A stretch of DNA of 64,000 nt, from the NCBI RefSeq assembly GCF_019925205.1, contig NC_083566.1, positions 23,994,001-24,058,000 of the forward strand, written 5' to 3'. Positions 61,101-64,000 of the stretch are shown piece by piece (positions within the stretch are counted from its first letter, which is position 1; every line of letters starts with the position of its first letter). Under the pieces are notes generated by a model. That model worked only from the letters and a program-made list of their open reading frames with translations. It was not told the origin of the DNA and did no database searches. Origin of the DNA: Metopolophium dirhodum (taxonomy: Eukaryota; Arthropoda; Insecta; Hemiptera; Aphididae). The translations under genes and the position numbers were made by a program.

Positions 61101-62621
61101 GATGCCGGACATTGCGACGACCCTAACGAGTTGTGCTTTACTGTGTCACAAATACCCCGATCATGTTCAGTAAGTGCATACAACTATTAACCATAATTGG
61201 GCCTTGGCCCTTGAGACTGTAACTATATGTGAATCTGTGTATATTACACTGCAGTAATAACTAATAACATAAGTTGAAATAACTAATATCGAAATTGCGA
61301 AGATTCGTGTATTTAACACACACAAGATTTTCAAAGTACGTAGGAAACATTTAATTACCTATAATTAGTTGTTCTATTTTACTGTTAGGAGACAAAAATA
61401 TTATGTACCTATAAAATAACCAATAAATGAAATAATAGAAAAAATTACTAAACATTATTAAACAAGCAAAAAATATTTGAAAAGCGCAAATCAAAAGTTT
61501 CAAATTGAAACATTTTGAATATGAATCGAAATTATTATCTTATTTGTGTATATAAGAAACGGGGAGATTAATTTGATAAGCAAATACATATTAGTATATT
61601 ACATAAAGGTACCCGACACCCGTACACTGTACCAATAACCGCAGCATAGGCATAAATATGGTTAAAAATCGGGGGGCTAAGTCGCCCGCCCCTAAGCCCC
61701 CCCCCCTCAATTACGCCAATGTACTGCAGCAAAATGTATTATGTGCACGTAACCACATATAGGTATATATTTGATATGCTATTTAGATTTTCAAAAGACA
61801 TATTACCGTATATAAACTAATACATAGCCTATAATAAATGATCTGCGTGATTTCAGAATGGAAAAAATATGTCTCGCGTAACTGCGGTCATCTGTGAATC
61901 AAATTTCGGTTTGTTTCTGGCCGCACCGTCGATCCAGCCCGACATGAACCTATGCGATCGTAACGTGCGAATCCGACTACCCATGGCTGAATGTCTGATG
62001 AACAAAATTGCGGAAATCATTGGTAAATTATACACATGTATCTATTATAAACAGCTGCTCCAATGTCACTCGGAATATTATAATATAATATGCGACCAAG
62101 ATTTTTCGATTCACTAATAAATGAAACAGTTGTATGGGTACTATATATTGTGCATGATATTATAATTTATAAGTAATTACTTATATTATACTAGGATGTA
62201 TATCTGGAGAATTCAACAATTTGCCGTTGAAATTATATTTAAATAATATGTCATATCTTCCAGATACACCCTGTAACATTATTTATACAATGTACATTAT
62301 TTTTCAATGTGTTCGACTTGGTTGACACAAATTTAACTCAACGTGATCCCTGCCATTTTTATCACACGCGACATTTAAACGACCCTGTATTATATGATAT
62401 ATTCGTTATTGTTCCGTGTGTACGTTTTTTATGTTTTGTAGATGAAAGCGTGAAAACGACAACCGTTCCCTTTTGTAGCGGCAAACGCTGTGAGCTCGGC
62501 GAGTGCGTTCCGTGGGAAAGAGTGTGCGACGGAGTACCGGATTGTCGTGACGAACAAGACGAAACGATTAAAATGTGCCAAGAGCGAACCGAGAAATGCA
62601 AAACCAACGACACTCTGTGCA
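51973..62621 (+). CDS. ndl: Nudel-like modular serine protease, 15 exons, 3' end beyond the window
   Basis: Exons 51973-52123, 52210-54291, 54428-54631, 54844-55007, 56883-57016, 57099-57491, 57608-57891, 57949-58224, 58376-58886, 59316-59608, 59693-59864, 60500-60733, 60815-61169, 61857-62022 and 62442-62621 join in phase into 5,599 nt (1,866 codons) without a stop, all with GT...AG introns. The order is transmembrane anchor, Ser/Thr-rich stalk, LDLa repeats, SRCR-like, complete trypsin-like protease, LDLa repeats, SRCR-like, degenerate protease, LDLa. This is the layout of nudel, which in Drosophila is secreted by follicle cells and acts in the perivitelline space at the top of the Gastrulation defective-Snake-Easter cascade and in eggshell formation. 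The Drosophila protein is longer (about 2,600 residues), consistent with missing 3' exons here. Orthology rests on architecture; function in aphids is inferred. Confidence 0.85.
52210..54291 (+). CDS. ndl: ndl exon 2: Ser/Thr-rich mucin-like stalk
   Basis: A single 2,082-bp exon for residues 51-745. The first part (to about residue 195) is mixed, possibly helical, with a CRCKCP motif. The middle (residues about 195-540) is dominated by Ser, Thr, Asn and Glu. It contains imperfect repeats of about 34 residues with SENEN(I/T)S.STTEISELD and a V-T-E-K/R element, and many N-x-S/T sites. Heavy O- and N-glycosylation is likely. DDDDK, the enteropeptidase recognition sequence, lies near 53,842-53,856. 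The last 110 residues contain spaced Cys residues (YPICFYPAPC, ICRTDVDCSV, LHCMY). A spurious frame would run 20 codons further to a stop, but splicing at ACGG|GTAATA keeps phase with exon 3. Confidence 0.83.
54428..54631 (+). CDS. ndl: ndl exon 3: LDLa repeats 1 and 2
   Basis: Residues 745-813. The first LDL-receptor class A repeat runs from CPSNTFPCVD through CVDTENWCDGRIHC to DASDESQC, with all six Cys and the acidic calcium-binding tail. A second, shorter one follows: CKQRIDKDKLCDGYYDC to SGEDELGC. LDLa modules bind ligands through calcium-stabilised acidic loops. The acceptor is TCCGCAG and the donor TTCG|GTACGG. Confidence 0.85.
54844..55007 (+). CDS. ndl: ndl exon 4: LDLa repeat 3 (divergent)
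   Basis: Residues 813-867. CNNETFSCGDWD, then SCFERRNRCDYIKNC and NGRDEDEC keep the six-Cys spacing of an LDLa repeat, with YI in place of the usual DG before the fourth-fifth Cys. The donor CAA|GTATAT leaves phase 0. The following intron (1,875 bp) is the longest in the gene and contains repeats. Confidence 0.75.
55008..56882. other. ndl intron 4
   Basis: Contains an ATT/ATCT-rich microsatellite at about 55,190-55,310. A diverged reverse-orientation fragment of the dispersed family lies at about 56,000-56,370 (CGTGACTATGTATTTCAA, TTTTATTAAATTTTCAAG). Otherwise AT-rich. The 75-codon open stretch at 56,696-56,923 overlaps the next exon in another frame and is not considered real. Confidence 0.55.
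56883..57016 (+). CDS. ndl: ndl exon 5: SRCR-like domain, first part
   Basis: Residues 868-911 plus two bases. After an acceptor TATTAG the frame reads IFFISYSSGYLHHNWKGNWY then PMCGNDQIHTWAEKACTVES. GYL..NWKG.WYPMC followed by AEKAC matches the start of the reduced SRCR-type domain that precedes the protease in nudel-like proteins. The exon ends AA|GTAAAC before an in-frame TAA. The acceptor lacks a good polypyrimidine tract, so the 5' boundary is less certain than the frame. Confidence 0.7.
57099..57491 (+). CDS. ndl: ndl exon 6: SRCR-like end, activation site, start of protease 1
   Basis: Residues 912-1042 plus two bases, after a very short intron (82 bp). It contains LLNECKHQGIFVECEPEMCG, a Cys pattern closing the SRCR-like domain and probably supplying the Cys that tethers the cleaved propeptide. 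Then comes the activation cleavage SKDPR|VVGG with R998 at P1, so activation is by a trypsin-like enzyme or by self-cleavage, as known for fly nudel. The catalytic His lies in LTAAHC (H1039). Confidence 0.88.
57608..57891 (+). CDS. ndl: ndl exon 7: protease 1, catalytic Asp
   Basis: Residues 1043-1137 plus one base. MENDLAVLRLDRSLEF carries the catalytic Asp (D1087), followed by WIRPVCLPDN and TMCTAVGWGATVEHGPD, the standard chymotrypsin-fold landmarks. The intron after it is only 57 bp (GTAAGT...TTTTTTAG). Confidence 0.9.
57949..58224 (+). CDS. ndl: ndl exon 8: protease 1, catalytic Ser and specificity pocket
   Basis: Residues 1138-1229 plus one base. EICAGYLSGGHDTCQGDSGG carries the catalytic Ser (S1179), with Asp six residues before it (D1173, the trypsin S1 residue) for cleavage after Arg/Lys. 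Then come IVSHGEGCARPMEPGVYTRV, supplying the pocket glycines, and the C-terminal helix YMDWIFKAT. All three catalytic residues are present, so this domain should be active. Confidence 0.92.
58376..58886 (+). CDS. ndl: ndl exon 9: LDLa repeat and linker
   Basis: Residues 1230-1399 plus two bases. YCPGIRCKTGKQCIPTKRQC then DKYVDCMNAEDEQNC is a complete LDLa repeat. A linker of about 110 residues rich in Asn, Thr and Val follows (predicted disordered). The next LDLa repeat begins at MFSCK and is completed in exon 10. The exon ends AAAAG|GTAAAG, two bases before an in-frame TAA. Confidence 0.82.
59316..59608 (+). CDS. ndl: ndl exon 10: three LDLa repeats
   Basis: Residues 1400-1498. The first repeat (begun in exon 9) ends RCDGTVDCEDGTDEESC. 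The second runs CKTRLANMYNSSAICDGIMD to GADEADC. The third runs CKADETSCGWPIKCVKKSAW to CIDGSDEKYC. The acidic DG..D..DG.DE..C tails are intact. The exon is noticeably GC-richer than its flanks. Confidence 0.87.
59693..59864 (+). CDS. ndl: ndl exon 11: second SRCR-like segment
   Basis: Residues 1498-1554 plus two bases. GMVAVNRNGVWRVRCINDDP then AHDTCSSLGYS follows the G.+.V...G.W..RC.......A...C..LGY pattern of SRCR domains. The next intron is 635 bp, AT-rich and without recognised features. Confidence 0.75.
60500..60733 (+). CDS. ndl: ndl exon 12: start of the degenerate second protease domain
   Basis: Residues 1555-1632 plus two bases. YHWHADILVNGTLVQSGVLL then KDSWVLVKRTGL corresponds to the W...I...G...C.G.L....WVLTAAHC strand of the trypsin fold. 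The Cys before the glycine is lost and the catalytic His segment is replaced. The donor AA|GTGCGC is inferred from phase with exon 13; it is less canonical than the others. Confidence 0.72.
60815..61169 (+). CDS. ndl: ndl exon 13: middle of the degenerate second protease domain
   Basis: Residues 1633-1751, after an 81-bp intron. LNKSYATAVLGGSTYS, then REVPGEDYDLLHLASPA corresponds to the Asp-containing strand (DLLHL for DLALL). CYAIGYTNG corresponds to C.A.GWG. A clear serine-protease fold is visible, but no His was supplied by exon 12. It ends TCA|GTAAGT. Confidence 0.78.
61857..62022 (+). CDS. ndl: ndl exon 14: end of the degenerate protease domain
   Basis: Residues 1752-1806 plus one base: NGKNMSRVTAVICESNFGLF then LAAPSIQPDMNLC. 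In an active enzyme this stretch would hold GDSGGPL.C; that motif is absent, so the domain cannot be catalytic. A non-catalytic second protease domain is also a feature of fly nudel. Confidence 0.72.
62442..62621 (+). CDS. ndl: ndl exon 15: LDLa repeat, last exon in the window
   Basis: Residues 1807-1866 plus one base. FCSGKRCELGECVPWERVC then DGVPDCRDEQDETIKMC is a full LDLa repeat, followed by the start of another (CKTNDTLC). The donor TGCA|GTAATA is followed only by repeats, so the coding sequence must continue to the right of the window. Confidence 0.82.
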
Positions 62622-63129
62622 GTAATAGATTATACTTACATAAATTATAATAATACAATATTGAGTGAAGGATCCATTGTTGTGGGAGAGGGGATAATGG
62701 GCAAATTGCACTATAATAAAAATTATCCTAACTAGAATTTATCTTAATTAATATATTAATTTGATAATTAGTTACTAAATGTAACTTATCGCTTAATAAT
62801 CCTAACAAAGATCTGCTATAACTGCTATTGGAGAAGTATTGTAAAGATCAGTCACCTATTATTAAAATGTAAGATAGCAATTATTTTGGAAGGCATCGCA
62901 TGTAAATACTTATCTTTAAATATTATTTTAACCAAAAGTATCTCAACTACAAATTATTATTGGATTAGACGACTGCATAATTTAAAAAACTAGACTTGTT
63001 ATAAAACAATAAGAAGTATTACGCGTGTGTAATACAAATACAAATTATAGACAAATATTATCTTTATGAACGATCGGAAAACGTCTATGACGTTAATCCA
63101 TACAATTTTGATTTCGATTCTCAAGCAAA
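62622..63129. other. Intron sequence after ndl exon 15
   Basis: AT-rich with no exon-like stretch. The first in-frame stop occurs nine codons after the donor, supporting splicing rather than read-through. Confidence 0.5.
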
Positions 63130-64000
63130 AAAAGTTGGGTAAGTGGATGTCGCTCTGCTGTACAGTAGGTTACAAGTGGGTCACTTTAATGGATGGTGTT
63201 AAATTTGAATTCAATGATATAATATCATTGTATAAGAAAAACGATTCTGAGCGAAAACGGCCAGTCAGCCTATGATATTACTAATAGTATATTTGATGAT
63301 ATTATTGTAAATAAAGTAATTTATATATAACCGATTTACGAGGAGCCTTGTTTTCAATTTTCAATCCTTAGCTATAAAAGTTGAACATTTTATAAATTTT
63401 TAACTAAAAAATAATTATTAAATTATAACTTTGATAAATTTTGTCAAAATTTAAACTTTAAATGCTTATAAAAAAAAATTGTGACTATGTATTTTTATAT
63501 TTTTCAAGTGCTATTAGACCGATATATCAAGAGCCTTATATTAAATTTTCACGCTTTTTTACCCAACAAATAAAATATATTTTATTGGTATTTATAGAAA
63601 AAAAACTAAAAAAATTGAAAACTGACAATGTCCGTAAACAGCTCAAAAACAGTCAAATTATTTTCAAAATTTTATGGTGTATAGAAAATGTTAATACAAA
63701 CATTCAATGAAATTTTCGAGTACCTACAGTCATACGTTTTTTAATTACAACAAAATAAGAAAATCGTTACATGAGATATCGAGTGAATATCAAATGTTGA
63801 AAAATATGAATTTCAAACACTCATAAAAATTTAATTTGACTTTCTTGTAAACATTTTTTTTTTTTTTGATAAAGGTAGACAAACTTATGGATAATCTTGT
63901 ATTACATTTTCAAATCTTAGATTTAAAAAGAAAAATTTTTATGAATTCTCAACTCAAAATAATTTGCTAATTTTCGTGATTTTGTCAATATTTGAACTTT
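63130..64000 (-). repeat. Dispersed family copy in reverse orientation, cut by the window end
   Basis: Starts GTAAGTGGATGTCGCTCTGC then TGTACAGTAGGTTACAAGTG, passes AACGATTCTGAGCGAAAAC at about 63,239-63,257 and continues into the interior landmarks (TAGCTATAAAAGTTG, GGTGTATAGAAAATG, CGTTACATGAGATAT) inverse to 32.1-33.6 kb. It lies inside the ndl intron. Confidence 0.7.

Overview
The window looks like nuclear DNA of an aphid or a close hemipteran relative. It is very AT-rich, peppered with TAGGTA/TACCTA tetranucleotide runs and long A/T tracts. Its one clearly intact gene is interrupted by introns with GT...AG ends and encodes an insect-type modular serine protease. There are no bacterial-style operons, ribosome binding sites or packed ORFs. 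The species assignment is an inference from composition and repeat style.

Layout. 1-19,580 is dominated by one A/T-tract-rich satellite with monomers of about 174-180 bp (plus a 226-bp variant) built around a conserved CTGCGGGCGCC core. Six monomers form a 1,109-bp higher-order unit, and sets of these units repeat again at 5,381 bp. The array runs in one orientation from 1 to about 12,020 and in the opposite orientation from about 15,405 to 19,580. Two broken Jockey-type non-LTR retrotransposons interrupt it: one on the minus strand (8,581-11,272), carrying a histone-type 3' stem-loop at its 5' side and lacking its reverse transcriptase, and one on the plus strand (12,413-15,250) at the point where the satellite flips.

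19,580-46,700 is gene-poor and made largely of repeats: a 3.1-kb foldback element (20,495-23,636), small inverted-repeat elements, a FLYWCH-containing MULE-like element (26,825-27,591), several copies of a promoter-plus-first-exon module (24.7, 26.0, 28.9 and 30.1-30.7 kb, also at 12.0 kb), many copies of a dispersed family carrying the motif GATTCTGAGCG, two LINE relics and a SINE with clear target-site duplications. 46,743-47,483 is a GC-richer coding remnant with two frameshifts and unusually strong hairpins.

51,973-62,621 holds 15 exons that splice in phase into about 1,866 codons of the aphid counterpart of nudel, the multidomain protease that in Drosophila is made by ovarian follicle cells and starts the dorsoventral cascade. 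The order is: signal-anchor, mucin-like Ser/Thr-rich segment, LDL-receptor class A repeats, SRCR-like domain, complete trypsin-like protease, more LDLa repeats, second SRCR-like segment, a degenerate second protease, and another LDLa. The gene runs off the right edge; the last 1.4 kb is intron filled by the dispersed repeat. No rRNA, tRNA or CRISPR was recognised.
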